DNA of 31,900 bases from Clostridia bacterium (GCA_016293435.1 JAEDEG010000024.1:1-31900), one strand, 5' to 3'. Numbered from the stretch's first letter, positions 8,801 to 17,702 are shown. A program made the numbers and translations. The notes: generated by a model from the sequence alone, not told the origin.

Positions 8801-10166
8801 TGATGATTATAATTTATATAAGTCGTCAGAGGATAAAGAAATCAAAGATATATCAAAACTCAGATTAGCTGCTTCCGGTGTAAAGATGACAATGGGAATT
8901 GATGATTTTAATCTTAAAGTCCATCCCGATGATGCAGACTCTGCGTTAAAGTCAATCAGACAATATGACCAGACAATAAAATGTACGTCGCTTATAACAA
9001 GATTTGAATCTAAACCCAAAGGTACACTTGCAGTTACCGATATGACAAATGCATATGCTTCGTGGGCAGATTCTGCAATAAGAGGTGTTATGCTCACAGA
9101 AAACAGAAATACCTTTGTGGTAAAGGACGAAATTAATCTCAAAGGTGTATCTGATGTATATTGGTTTTCACATTTTCAGAGATACAAAAGTGACGGTAGC
9201 GATAAAATGACTGCTGAGGTTTCTGAGGATGGCAAAAGCGTAATTCTTACAGACTTAGATACAAACAGCCGTATGTGGGTTGGTCTTATATCTGACGCAG
9301 ATGCCGAATTCTACATTACCGACTGCACGCCATTGCCGAACTCCCCAAACCCCGAAAAACAGACTGCAAAGCTGCAGATATGGAATAAAATTGCGCTTAA
9401 GCTTGAGGGGGTTGAAACCGCTGAAATAACGGTAGTATATAAGCCTCTTAATGTAGGCGAGACTGAACCTGCGAGCCTTCCTGCCAATACTCCTATTGAA
9501 TCCTGGAGCATACCCGATGGCGAGCTTCCTAAGATAACCTCCATAACATTAAACGGTGAACCTCTTATAGGCTTCTCACCCGATACATTGATATACAATG
9601 TTGCTTTGGAGGAGGGCAATGCTATTCCTACGGTTGCCGCAACCGTTGAAGATGCCGAAGTCAGAATCAAACAGGCCGAATCATTACCGGGTAAGTGCAT
9701 AATCACCGTTACGCAAGACGGCAATGAATATGAAGCAATTATAAACTTTTCTGTGAGAAATGTTGTTAAATCATATATTCAGGGATATGCCATAACCGAG
9801 GACGATATACTTACAAGCTCAATTCAGGAAGAAGAAAATCCACCTTCTGCCACGATAGACGGCAATTATCAAACTCGTTGGTCAGCTGAAGGTACGGATG
9901 AATGGATAATTTATGATTTCAGAAAATTATGTCAATTCTCCGAGCTTGACCTTGCATGGTATAACGGTGCTCGCAGACAGTATAAATTCAAAATAGAATT
10001 TTCTGAGGATGGCATAAACTGGATTAAGGTATTTGACGGTGCAAGCTCCGGCACTACCGGTGAATGTGAAACCTATAGCTTCGATTCGGTCAATGCACGG
10101 TATTTAAGAATAACGGCAAATGGCAGTAACGAAAATCTTTGGAATAATATAGCTGAAGTAAGATAA
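5802..10166 (+). CDS. Large secreted heparinase II/III-type polysaccharide lyase, multidomain
   Basis: The protein has 1454 residues. In order: signal peptide (cleavage about 22-24); jelly roll (28-207); copper-amine-oxidase-N/stalk-like beta domain (225-350, with 'YLPLRFTAENLGAEV'); alpha/alpha toroid of heparinase II/III enzymes (385-715); heparinase C-terminal beta-sandwich (about 745-1150), interrupted by a second jelly roll (838-1041); cadherin-like Ig domain (1243-1320); and an F5/8 type C (CBM32-like) domain to the end. Likely catalytic residues are N565 and H569 in NWNPHCNLG and Y624 in GPGYG. HTHFDTG (H773, H775, D777) matches the metal/structural motif of the family sandwich. It should cleave an acidic polysaccharide by beta-elimination outside the cell; the substrate (glycosaminoglycan, alginate or other) is not readable. 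It carries no SLH anchor. GGGAGG lies upstream of the ATG. Confidence 0.88.
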   Translation: MKKYLSLVLAVLFMLNSVSVVAATEESDTSYFSENFNNYITGGTPDGVLNVASVGNGAVSVVEEPDALNKSVYLKGGNSSRAALYKAVTIDGETPVSIAFRFKISASAKLNTPIITAKNGNTFTLMEIKDAHITSNGASVADITPDIWNYISFNINLAGGFYSIFINGRDSEVMFPIDITNITNISFEAGSLGEAAHIDDISVSKTDLGSDREYYPSEIFLTPGYQANADAIAVRSFNMFMNSTVAYKNGQRLTMSAPPLEIDHTIYLPLRFTAENLGAEVIWNKDDNSSTIFFGGKEIRIIPDSDTIYLNGAENKLTDKIRVINGTTYINPQDAADIFSAEIHTENGFVMIGSVWDKYTSAEKAVKDELVRMVKYQRPSAEQILNDLLSYNQGNTHPRLFGRQEDFNKVKSLYNTDEFIKSAVDKIRADAESMLSTTPKEYKEPVNNSSVPRYQQDGVAKDRVMKLSFMYMLEGNETYAQRAKEEALNIAQWPDWNSWAYLDTADLAETVSIAYDWLYDYLTEGEKSTLRKGLIDNCLKISLSVYRGNPEPSFARTFWISSPYNWNPHCNLGTLMGCFAIAEDVTEQELNEIIVPDMGYAIRSLEPNLDEWMPDGGWNEGPGYGKATIQLDAQVMNVLETALGTDYSLTKVPGLAESANFIYHMTAPAGLFNWGDSYNNLSNQTYLYSFYLSKKLGINYIAIERKKAIQASYYTTVEPFELLWYDEAYCTGNIENDVKDRYFRNAETAAMRSSWSEDAMYVGLHSGVNGVSHTHFDTGSFILDYNGVRWADDLGADQTVGSNYSGKKGDSYRERAEGNNTICIDNTPYYDSNGGWIDVYSYDFEDQTVGDEPQPFTIAEKGLGEFVPMARIAEMERNGISKNKVLKIATLIAESGNEAYAQLTFQNAPVQKGMEISFKFNMSEIPTNCGFLSFYDSDNNTCRLLNCYLKNDVGRLRVYKDTNKTQEICNINKDTWYDVKFVIDVANKTYDMYLDGELKCDDYNLYKSSEDKEIKDISKLRLAASGVKMTMGIDDFNLKVHPDDADSALKSIRQYDQTIKCTSLITRFESKPKGTLAVTDMTNAYASWADSAIRGVMLTENRNTFVVKDEINLKGVSDVYWFSHFQRYKSDGSDKMTAEVSEDGKSVILTDLDTNSRMWVGLISDADAEFYITDCTPLPNSPNPEKQTAKLQIWNKIALKLEGVETAEITVVYKPLNVGETEPASLPANTPIESWSIPDGELPKITSITLNGEPLIGFSPDTLIYNVALEEGNAIPTVAATVEDAEVRIKQAESLPGKCIITVTQDGNEYEAIINFSVRNVVKSYIQGYAITEDDILTSSIQEEENPPSATIDGNYQTRWSAEGTDEWIIYDFRKLCQFSELDLAWYNGARRQYKFKIEFSEDGINWIKVFDGASSGTTGECETYSFDSVNARYLRITANGSNENLWNNIAEVR

Positions 10167-10179
10167 GGAGGATACATAA

Positions 10180-11802
10180 ATGAAAAAAATATTTACAGGT
10201 GTTTTACTATGCATATTTATGCTATCTTCCATTGCATTTGCAAAGCCTGCTGTTGACTTTAACAGCGGCAACAAAAGACTTGATATAAGCGGTGTATCTG
10301 ATGTTAAATCCGGTGTTGTAACGGTATGTATAGTAAATAAATCAAACGTTGATAATGTTTTTTCCGATACCGCCGCTTTTGCTGACAGCTTAATGTTATT
10401 TCATCATATTAATACAAATTCAGAGGGCGTTTATAGTGGGAAGTTTGCGCTTCCCACCTACGCCGCTCCCGGAAACTACTCAGTGTATGTAAGCGGTGAT
10501 GACGAATGCAGTGACTTTTACTATGCTGATGCATCGGAAATATCCCGGTGTATTTCCGATTTTGAATTAGCCACAATAGATAATATTGCAACTACAATAG
10601 AAAACTATACAGTTATCAAAAATATCTTGGGTACAAAGCCTTCGGAGGAATTTTACAGATATGAGTCCTATGCAAACAAGGCAATGATCGAGCTTTTGCA
10701 AAGTGAAATTCCGCTTGATATAAACAAAATTATCTCCTGTCTTGAAAAAGCAGCAGAAGCAGGAGTACTTATGGGTGGCACTAAGGAAGAGGTTGAGGCT
10801 GCCTTAACTGCAAATACTCTGGATATCGCCATCGATTCTTCCATAAGCAATGGTGATTTAAGTGATATGCTTATATCAGTAAGGGAAAAAGAGCCGATAA
10901 CTGAAGATGAGGATGTCCTTGATTATATACCGGCTTTAATTAAAAATGCGTCGGCAATTATTGCTGTAAACAGTGCAACAAAGGGTGAAATGACAAATGT
11001 GCTTGAAAAATACAAACAGACGCTTGATTTAACCGACTATAAAAAATATGTATCATTCACCGATGATGCTGACCGTATTAAGGTAAATAAATATCTTACC
11101 AATCAAGACTTCGGCTCGTTAACCGAGCTTCGCAAAGCCTTTAAAAACGGTATGAACTCGCTCTCAAACGAGGGCAAAAAGCCATCTTCGTCAGGCGGCT
11201 CACCATCAGCAGGCAAGGTTACTGCTCAATATCAGACAAGCGATTCAAATATCAGTCCATCAGCTAAATTTAATGATTTATATGCAGTTCCCTGGGCACA
11301 AAGTGCTATAAATAATCTTGTGAATCTTGGCATAGTATCCGGTTATGAAAACAATGAATACAGACCTATGCAGAATGTAACAAGAGCCGAATACACAAAG
11401 CTTATTATGGGTATAAACTCAAAAAATTCCAAAAACTTATCAAATGATATTGGATTTTCAGATGTAGACAAATCAGACTGGTTTTATGACATTATTATTC
11501 TTGCTGCAAAAGAGGGAGTAGTTTATGGAAATGACGGATTTTTTTATCCAAATAATAATATAACCAGAGAAGATGCGGCAGTTATGATATACAGAATCGT
11601 AAAAGGGCTCGGAACCTTTGATACCAAGAAAACCTTCCTTGATATGAACAGCGTATCGGACTATGCCGCAGAAGCTGTTTCACTCCTTGCAGGAGCAGGA
11701 TTTATCAATGGTATTGGCGATGGTAATTTTGCACCAAAGGCACTTTTAACAAGAGCTGAAGCAGCAGTAATGATTAATTCTGTGCTTAACTATCTAAACT
11801 AA
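10180..11802 (+). CDS. SLH-domain surface protein with Ig-like and helical regions
   Basis: The 540-residue protein has a signal peptide (cleavage near AFA-KP, about 21), a short Ig-like domain (22-122) and a helical region (125-335) made of two loosely similar helical stretches. A Ser/Gly linker follows (KKPSSSGGSPSAGK), then three C-terminal S-layer homology domains starting near 363, 426 and 485. These carry canonical TRAE-type motifs (TRAEYTKL, TREDAAVM, TRAEAAVM). SLH triplets bind pyruvylated secondary wall polymer, so the protein should be fixed to the wall. No catalytic domain is seen. It follows the lyase by 13 bases with AAGGAGG before its ATG. It could be the wall-bound partner for the anchorless lyase, which is an inference from gene order. 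Confidence 0.88.
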   Translation: MKKIFTGVLLCIFMLSSIAFAKPAVDFNSGNKRLDISGVSDVKSGVVTVCIVNKSNVDNVFSDTAAFADSLMLFHHINTNSEGVYSGKFALPTYAAPGNYSVYVSGDDECSDFYYADASEISRCISDFELATIDNIATTIENYTVIKNILGTKPSEEFYRYESYANKAMIELLQSEIPLDINKIISCLEKAAEAGVLMGGTKEEVEAALTANTLDIAIDSSISNGDLSDMLISVREKEPITEDEDVLDYIPALIKNASAIIAVNSATKGEMTNVLEKYKQTLDLTDYKKYVSFTDDADRIKVNKYLTNQDFGSLTELRKAFKNGMNSLSNEGKKPSSSGGSPSAGKVTAQYQTSDSNISPSAKFNDLYAVPWAQSAINNLVNLGIVSGYENNEYRPMQNVTRAEYTKLIMGINSKNSKNLSNDIGFSDVDKSDWFYDIIILAAKEGVVYGNDGFFYPNNNITREDAAVMIYRIVKGLGTFDTKKTFLDMNSVSDYAAEAVSLLAGAGFINGIGDGNFAPKALLTRAEAAVMINSVLNYLN

Positions 11803-11833
11803 TTATTCTGACAGATTGGAGGTAATTTTAAAT

Positions 11834-14371
11834 ATGAAAAAATTCATAGGAATTATTATATTTACCCTTATTATTTGTATTGGAATAAGCGCATCAGCTC
11901 AGAGTATCAGCCAAGATATGATAGTTTTGAATGCACTTAATATTGGTGATTTTACAGATGGTGATGCCTATGTTACAAGAGGACAGTTTGTATCGGCGGT
12001 ATCGGATATTATGAATTATTATCAAAGACCGGCTCCCAAAGACGGAGTTTTTGAAGATGTAAGTAAGGATTCGCAATACAGCGGCGGCATATATTTTGCA
12101 CATGACATCAAGATAATATCCGGATACGGCGGCACTTTTGGCATAGATGACATTATAACTTATGAAGAAGCAATAAAAATTCTTGTTTCTGCTATGGGTT
12201 ATGATTATATAGCATCTCAAAAAGGCGGTTTTCCGCACGGCTATATTATCATTGCAACACAAAACGATATTACAGAAGGCATATCACTTAATATTGGAGA
12301 TGAACTTAAGGCATCTGATGTTTCGGCTCTTATCGTAAATGCAATGAATGCTCCTGTTTTACGCCAAAACGGTGCGGGCAGCAATCAAAGCTACGAAGCC
12401 ACACAAGGGCGCAGCTTCCTTTATGAGTATTCAAAAATCTCTTTAACCAATGGTGTTTTAACAGATGATGGTCTAAGCTCGCTCTGGGCATCAAGCTCAG
12501 TTGGTGAAGGAAAATCAACTATAGACAATATAACATATAATTCAAACGGTATTGATACAAGCAAATTCCTTGGCTGTTATGTTGATGCATATATAAGGTA
12601 TGATTCCGGTAAAAATGATATTATATATATCTCCGAGGGTGAAATGAGCAACACTTTTGAAATACCGGTCAACAGATTATTATATGATGAGGAAGAATTT
12701 AGCCTTACAAATATAATATATGAAAATGTATATGGTAAGGTATCGAAAGCAAAGATATCCGATACAGCAGACTATATATACAACGGAATGGCATATGCGG
12801 ATATACATGCGTCGGATCTGAATATCAAATCCGGAAAGCTGATACTTATTGATAACACAGGCGACAATATATATGATGTTGTTCATGTTGATGCTCGCAG
12901 AGTGTTTGTAGTAAGCGGTGTAAGCGAAAACAGCGAAACCATATATACCAAAGAAGGCCTGCCGGTAAAGCTTGATACAGCGGATAAGGCTGTTATATAT
13001 CGCAATGGTGTAAAGGCAGATTTAAAGGATGTGGCAGCTTGGGATGTTGCAAGTACAGCTGCAAGCATTGACGGTAAAATAATAACCGTAAATGTATCTT
13101 CCAAACGACTTAGAGGCAAGGTTGAAGCTATAGATAAAGACATTAAAACGATTTGTGTAAACGGAGATTACTATAGTTTGTATAATGCTTCTATAATCAA
13201 TCTTATTAAGTTAGGCAGGGAGTATGAATTCTGCCTTGACAGCAGTATGAACATTGTTTCCATATATGATTCTGCTTTGGATACAAGCCTTGTGGGTATT
13301 GTTGCAGATGCAGAGATTGAAAATGGAATTGACAGCAGCCTTAAAGTTCAAATATATAATGCGGGCGGTCAATTTGCCGTATATGATATCGGTAAATATG
13401 CCAAGATAAATGAGCAGACAGGCTTATCTCAAACTGATGCTCGTGATTACATATTATCAAATTTAAAAGGCAACATTGCAGTTTATGAGCTCGATTCAAA
13501 CGGAAAAATCAAATTTATTTGCTCTCCGGATGGCACAATCGACGCCTTAAACGGATATGGCCTTGTTACGGATTATAATGCTGCGGTTGAGCTTTCTTAT
13601 ATTAAGAGCGCCATGAATTTTGACGGCAAGATAGTTGTAGATGAGAGTACTGTATTCTTTGGAATCCCATCAGATACAACTGATTTGAAAAGCTATTCTG
13701 TTTTTGACTCTTCCGAGCTTGTTAATGGCAGAAAATACAGTATTAAAGCTTATCATTATGGTCAATATGATGGAATAAGTGATTATGCCATTGTAATTCC
13801 AAATGATGTTTTTGATGCGTACAATCAGCCTTTTGTTGTGGAAAAGATAAGTAAAGTTGTGAATTCAGAGGGTGAAGCGGTTGAATGTGTTTATGGTTAT
13901 ACATACAGCGATAAAGTAAAAAAATACAGCGAATCAAGCAACTTGTTTTCAGATAATAATGTAAAAATCGGCGATGTAATAAGATGTCGCTCAAATTCAA
14001 AGGGTCAGGCTATCGAGATTGAAAAAATATGCGATGCCGGTATATTGAACACATCAGTAACCGGAGCAGGATCAACATATAACGCATCACCGCGCTTTCT
14101 TGCTATGAATGTCTATAATAAATTCGGAAACATACTTGAATGTACAACCGAATCCTTATCGGGTACAATTGATGAGGAAGATGTAAAGAATAATATAGAA
14201 AAGCATGTTATTAAAACCGGTAAAATATATAAGCTCGAAAATGGAAAAACAAACACTCTTAAAGAAGTAAGTGTTAATGATATTATGGATTATAAGAGTA
14301 TAGGCTCTGAATATTCAAGAGTATTCATATATTCATATTCCGGAGTTGTCAGAATGGTTGTTGTTTATTAG
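11834..14371 (+). CDS. Surface protein with divergent N-terminal SLH triplet and long beta-rich stalk
   Basis: The 845-residue protein begins MKKFIGIII with a signal peptide (cleavage near ASA-QS). Three SLH-like repeats follow at about 27-65, 73-125 and 135-172. Their usual TRAE motif is degenerate (TRGQF, TYEEA, KASDV). The remaining 650 residues are beta-rich with recurring patterns such as 'AVIYRNGVKADLKDV' followed by 'DGKIITVNVSSKRLRGKV'. It ends in a valine-rich strand (VVRMVVVY), as does the SLH protein at 25483-27993 (RVRIVVATKK), and both share the same N-terminal-SLH layout. The ATG at 11834 is chosen because TTGGAGG lies just upstream; an in-frame TTG at 11816 sits inside that ribosome site. 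No enzyme motif is visible. It is probably a structural S-layer-associated protein. Confidence 0.83.
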   Translation: MKKFIGIIIFTLIICIGISASAQSISQDMIVLNALNIGDFTDGDAYVTRGQFVSAVSDIMNYYQRPAPKDGVFEDVSKDSQYSGGIYFAHDIKIISGYGGTFGIDDIITYEEAIKILVSAMGYDYIASQKGGFPHGYIIIATQNDITEGISLNIGDELKASDVSALIVNAMNAPVLRQNGAGSNQSYEATQGRSFLYEYSKISLTNGVLTDDGLSSLWASSSVGEGKSTIDNITYNSNGIDTSKFLGCYVDAYIRYDSGKNDIIYISEGEMSNTFEIPVNRLLYDEEEFSLTNIIYENVYGKVSKAKISDTADYIYNGMAYADIHASDLNIKSGKLILIDNTGDNIYDVVHVDARRVFVVSGVSENSETIYTKEGLPVKLDTADKAVIYRNGVKADLKDVAAWDVASTAASIDGKIITVNVSSKRLRGKVEAIDKDIKTICVNGDYYSLYNASIINLIKLGREYEFCLDSSMNIVSIYDSALDTSLVGIVADAEIENGIDSSLKVQIYNAGGQFAVYDIGKYAKINEQTGLSQTDARDYILSNLKGNIAVYELDSNGKIKFICSPDGTIDALNGYGLVTDYNAAVELSYIKSAMNFDGKIVVDESTVFFGIPSDTTDLKSYSVFDSSELVNGRKYSIKAYHYGQYDGISDYAIVIPNDVFDAYNQPFVVEKISKVVNSEGEAVECVYGYTYSDKVKKYSESSNLFSDNNVKIGDVIRCRSNSKGQAIEIEKICDAGILNTSVTGAGSTYNASPRFLAMNVYNKFGNILECTTESLSGTIDEEDVKNNIEKHVIKTGKIYKLENGKTNTLKEVSVNDIMDYKSIGSEYSRVFIYSYSGVVRMVVVY

Positions 14372-14375
14372 TTTG

Positions 14376-14400
14376 AAATAGATTATGCAGTCTATTTTTT
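14376..14400 (+). terminator. Weak candidate intrinsic terminator
   Basis: AAATAGA (14376-14382) and TCTATTT (14391-14397) form a 7-base-pair AT-rich stem with an 8-base loop, followed by Ts, just after the SLH gene's stop. The stem is weak, so partial read-through into the deacetylase gene is likely. The rest of the 108-base gap shows no convincing promoter. Confidence 0.4.
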
Positions 14401-14479
14401 ACTTTGTGATAAATACCGAACAATATTTGTGAATGTGACGATTCCTTCACCGCTGAGAAAAAAATAAGGGAGTGATTTT

Positions 14480-17400
14480 TTGAAACGTTTAATTGGATTA
14501 CTATTATCGATAATTATTGTAATGACATCTTTTGCAATTTCCGGACTTGCGGAAAATGATTTCATAATTATGTCTGCAAGTGTTGAGAACGGTGCAGCAA
14601 ATGTTGGCATCTGTCCTACATTTGTCTATACATTTTCAGAGGTTGTATCAGAAACATCGCTGGACTCTGTTATACTTATCCCGTCTGACAATCCGTCCGA
14701 TGCTGTTGCCATCAGAGCCAAAACTCTCAGTGATGACAATACTACCGTAACCTTAAGACTTGGCGAAGAGCTTCTTTATAACACACAATATACTCTGAAT
14801 TTGGCAGGTGTTACAAGCACCGATTCTCAAAATACTTTAGGCAGCAACATTACATTTACAACCAAGGATGGTGTTAATGAAGGTTCTAATAAATGGATTT
14901 TTGAGGATAACTTTGAAACAGGCGTTTATAACACTGTAAAATGGAGAGATAATTCTCCTAATAATAATCCGCCTGTTGTCATTGCGCCCAAGCCCTCTGA
15001 CCCGTCAAACTATGCTTTGCAGCTCTTAGATAACAATCCTAACAAGCTCCAAATATATCCTGCGTCAAAGTATATAAGCATAAAGGATGTTGCAGTTGTA
15101 GAATTCAGTCTTAATATATATGAAACTAATTCAGGAAAATGTGGTATGCCGAAGTTCAACGGTAGCGAAATAAATTTCTTGTCAATTGACAGATCAAAAG
15201 ACGGCGGAATGGTTAAATGTCTTACAAAAGGCGGAGAATATGTTGATTTTATAACAAATAGCATTAATGTTTGGACACATTATAAGTTTGTAATTGACCT
15301 TAATAACAATCAATATACCGTATATGCAAAAAAAGACAACGATGCGACTTTATATTCCGGTATGTTTTCTCTTGATGACGGATTTTTTACATCAAATATT
15401 TTGTCTACAATAAACTTTCAGATATATAATCCAGGATTATATTTAGACGATGTCAGCATAAGACCTCTGAATATATCTGATTACATTCCGGGAAAATCTG
15501 CACCGGTATTGATATCCGCATCAGTTGCCGACAAATCAACGGATATTTCACTTTCACCAAAGCTTGTATATACATTTGACAAGGCTGTAAATATAACTGA
15601 TTATATTCCCATGCTTTCAAATTATACAGCAGAAATAACACCCTTTCTTTCTGCCGATAGCAAGACCTTGACGCTAAAGCTCGGAAGAAAATTAAAAAGC
15701 AATACAGAATATACACTAAATCTCGGTGAAGTCGAAGATGCCCAGTCCGGTGTGCCAAGCGGTAATAACATAACATTTACTACCGAAAAAAATCTATACA
15801 TTGTAGAGGAAGATTTTGAATATGGTATTGACGCAAATCCTGCATACGGTGCCACAGGAGACTGGCGCGCAAATCCTGAAAATATTGTCGATGATTATAC
15901 AGCCAATAAGGTATATAGGTTAAAATACGAGGGTACCACACAATTATTGGCAAACACCAATGCATCGAACGTAGGAAGAAATTATAGTGGTGATTATGTA
16001 TTGGAGTTTAGATTTAAAATCAGTGAAATAGGTCCCGGGGGCACATTATTATCACTGTTTGCAGATGATGATCCGAACACGACCGATATAAATGGTGAAC
16101 ATAGTGTTTTATTTGTTGCAGCTAATGATGATAGCTCATATAAGCTACAGCTGACAGACGGAAGTAATGGGGGAACAACCGGTAATAGGGTGACTGCTGC
16201 AACATATAACTACAACGATTGGCACAAATGTACTTTGGTTGTAAATCCGACCGAAAAAAATTACAAATGTTATTTGGATGATGTGCCTGTTGGTGATACT
16301 TATGATTTATGGAAGGATATATATTATGATAAAATTGTGGCATTCAGATTCCAAGCAAGCTCCGGATCTCCAAAAGAGTACTATATTGATGATATAAAAA
16401 TTGCTCGCAAAATGTGGCTTGAAGATGGCGGATTTTATAACGCAGATGGCGAAAAAATAAATATAATAGACCCGGCTGATACGGTATACAAAGCACAGTT
16501 TATCAGCCATGGACCTGCTGATGAAAAGCTTACACTTTATCTTGCGCGATATTCATCGGACGGAAAAGTGCTTAAAGATATAGTTATAAGCCCCATGACT
16601 ATTCCTGCCGGGAAAAGAATTGATTTTAACTATCATTTCTATAACCTTAACGACGAAGCATACAATTCAAAAATAAAGGCTATCTATGTAAATAATAATA
16701 GTGCGCTAAAGCCTTTCAGAGAATCTTTTGGGATGAATAGTGTTGAGGTAAATGCAGGAACAGCGCCCATTGATGTAACTGCAACTCTTTTGCCGGGGGA
16801 AACTGTAACTCCCGTATATCCCGGAGGACTGTATAAAGCCGTAACTATGCGCTTTGATGACGGCAAAATTGGGGATAAAGCGGTTCTTGATATTATGAAT
16901 GAAAATGGTCTCAAGGGTACCTTTTATCTTATTGCAAACACAGTAAAAAACGGTAATTCAGCCTCCAATATAACCGCTGCAGATGTAAAAACTGTATATG
17001 CCGGCCATGAAGTCGGAAACCATTCAATGGATCATGTTGTAGCAAATGTAAGTCTTGAAAGTCTTAAAGCATCGAGGGAATATCTCGAGTCGGTGTGGGG
17101 AAGTGATGTAATAGGATTTGCATATCCGGACAGCACCTATGGTACTCATGGTGAGGCCACATATAAAAATTGGCTTAAAGAAAGCGGACATGTTTACGCT
17201 AATATGGCATGTGTTTGGAACAGAAATGTTACAACTACAGTTCTTTCGGATGTTGTAAATACCGACGACATTTATGAAACAACAAATTCCTGCCGCATGA
17301 AGTATACAGACTTTGACAATGCGACAAAAGCATATGCGGCAAATACCGATAAAAAACAATCCTTGCTTTTCACCATGCAGCATGCTTCGGACTTTTTTAC

Positions 17401-17641
17401 AGATGGCGTGTTTGACCCTCAGATTATGAATACTTTTGTAGCAAACATTGCCAATAGAGATGATATATGGTATTGCACCAATGGTGAAGTTATTACCTAT
17501 CTTATTGCACAAAATAAAATGAATGTTCCATCATCAGGCAGCAGTATCACAGTAAATAATACCGATAAAACACTCTATTATATGGTAGGAGATGAGCTTG
17601 TTTGTATTGAACCGGGCTCAAGGCTCATTATTGAATCTTAA
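14480..17641 (+). CDS. Secreted multidomain polysaccharide deacetylase (CE4 / NodB)
   Basis: The 1053-residue secreted protein has a signal peptide (MKRLIGLLLS, cleavage near GLA-EN, about 25). Ig-like domains lie at about 27-130 and 340-435, and jelly rolls at 138-330 and 438-643, each ending in a 'DD(V/I)' strand. The recurrent beta module (646-757) is followed by a NodB homology domain (785-985). The metal triad is intact: D793/D794 in MRFDDG, and H848 and H852 in GNHSMDH. 'FAYPDSTYGTHG' fits the third motif. A small beta tail ends the protein. It should remove N- or O-acetyl groups from a surface or dietary polysaccharide. Translation starts at a TTG at 14480, with AAGGGAG about seven bases upstream and no in-frame ATG that keeps the signal peptide. 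It may act with the lyase at 5802. Confidence 0.88.
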   Translation: MKRLIGLLLSIIIVMTSFAISGLAENDFIIMSASVENGAANVGICPTFVYTFSEVVSETSLDSVILIPSDNPSDAVAIRAKTLSDDNTTVTLRLGEELLYNTQYTLNLAGVTSTDSQNTLGSNITFTTKDGVNEGSNKWIFEDNFETGVYNTVKWRDNSPNNNPPVVIAPKPSDPSNYALQLLDNNPNKLQIYPASKYISIKDVAVVEFSLNIYETNSGKCGMPKFNGSEINFLSIDRSKDGGMVKCLTKGGEYVDFITNSINVWTHYKFVIDLNNNQYTVYAKKDNDATLYSGMFSLDDGFFTSNILSTINFQIYNPGLYLDDVSIRPLNISDYIPGKSAPVLISASVADKSTDISLSPKLVYTFDKAVNITDYIPMLSNYTAEITPFLSADSKTLTLKLGRKLKSNTEYTLNLGEVEDAQSGVPSGNNITFTTEKNLYIVEEDFEYGIDANPAYGATGDWRANPENIVDDYTANKVYRLKYEGTTQLLANTNASNVGRNYSGDYVLEFRFKISEIGPGGTLLSLFADDDPNTTDINGEHSVLFVAANDDSSYKLQLTDGSNGGTTGNRVTAATYNYNDWHKCTLVVNPTEKNYKCYLDDVPVGDTYDLWKDIYYDKIVAFRFQASSGSPKEYYIDDIKIARKMWLEDGGFYNADGEKINIIDPADTVYKAQFISHGPADEKLTLYLARYSSDGKVLKDIVISPMTIPAGKRIDFNYHFYNLNDEAYNSKIKAIYVNNNSALKPFRESFGMNSVEVNAGTAPIDVTATLLPGETVTPVYPGGLYKAVTMRFDDGKIGDKAVLDIMNENGLKGTFYLIANTVKNGNSASNITAADVKTVYAGHEVGNHSMDHVVANVSLESLKASREYLESVWGSDVIGFAYPDSTYGTHGEATYKNWLKESGHVYANMACVWNRNVTTTVLSDVVNTDDIYETTNSCRMKYTDFDNATKAYAANTDKKQSLLFTMQHASDFFTDGVFDPQIMNTFVANIANRDDIWYCTNGEVITYLIAQNKMNVPSSGSSITVNNTDKTLYYMVGDELVCIEPGSRLIIES

Positions 17642-17643
17642 AA

Positions 17644-17702
17644 AATCCCTAAAACCAAACAAAGATCTCATAAAAGCGAGATCTTTGTTTGTTTTAGGGA
17701 TT
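17644..17702. terminator. Bidirectional terminator between deacetylase and ileS
   Basis: Arms of about 25 bases (17644-17669 and 17678-17702) pair with a single bulged C, with 'aaagatctc/gagatcttt' at the top. Ts follow on the plus strand and As precede, so it can serve both convergent genes. Confidence 0.88.

Noticed and set aside
11816..11833. TTG start for the SLH protein
   Set aside because: The TTG is part of the TTGGAGG ribosome site; the signal peptide starts at 11834.
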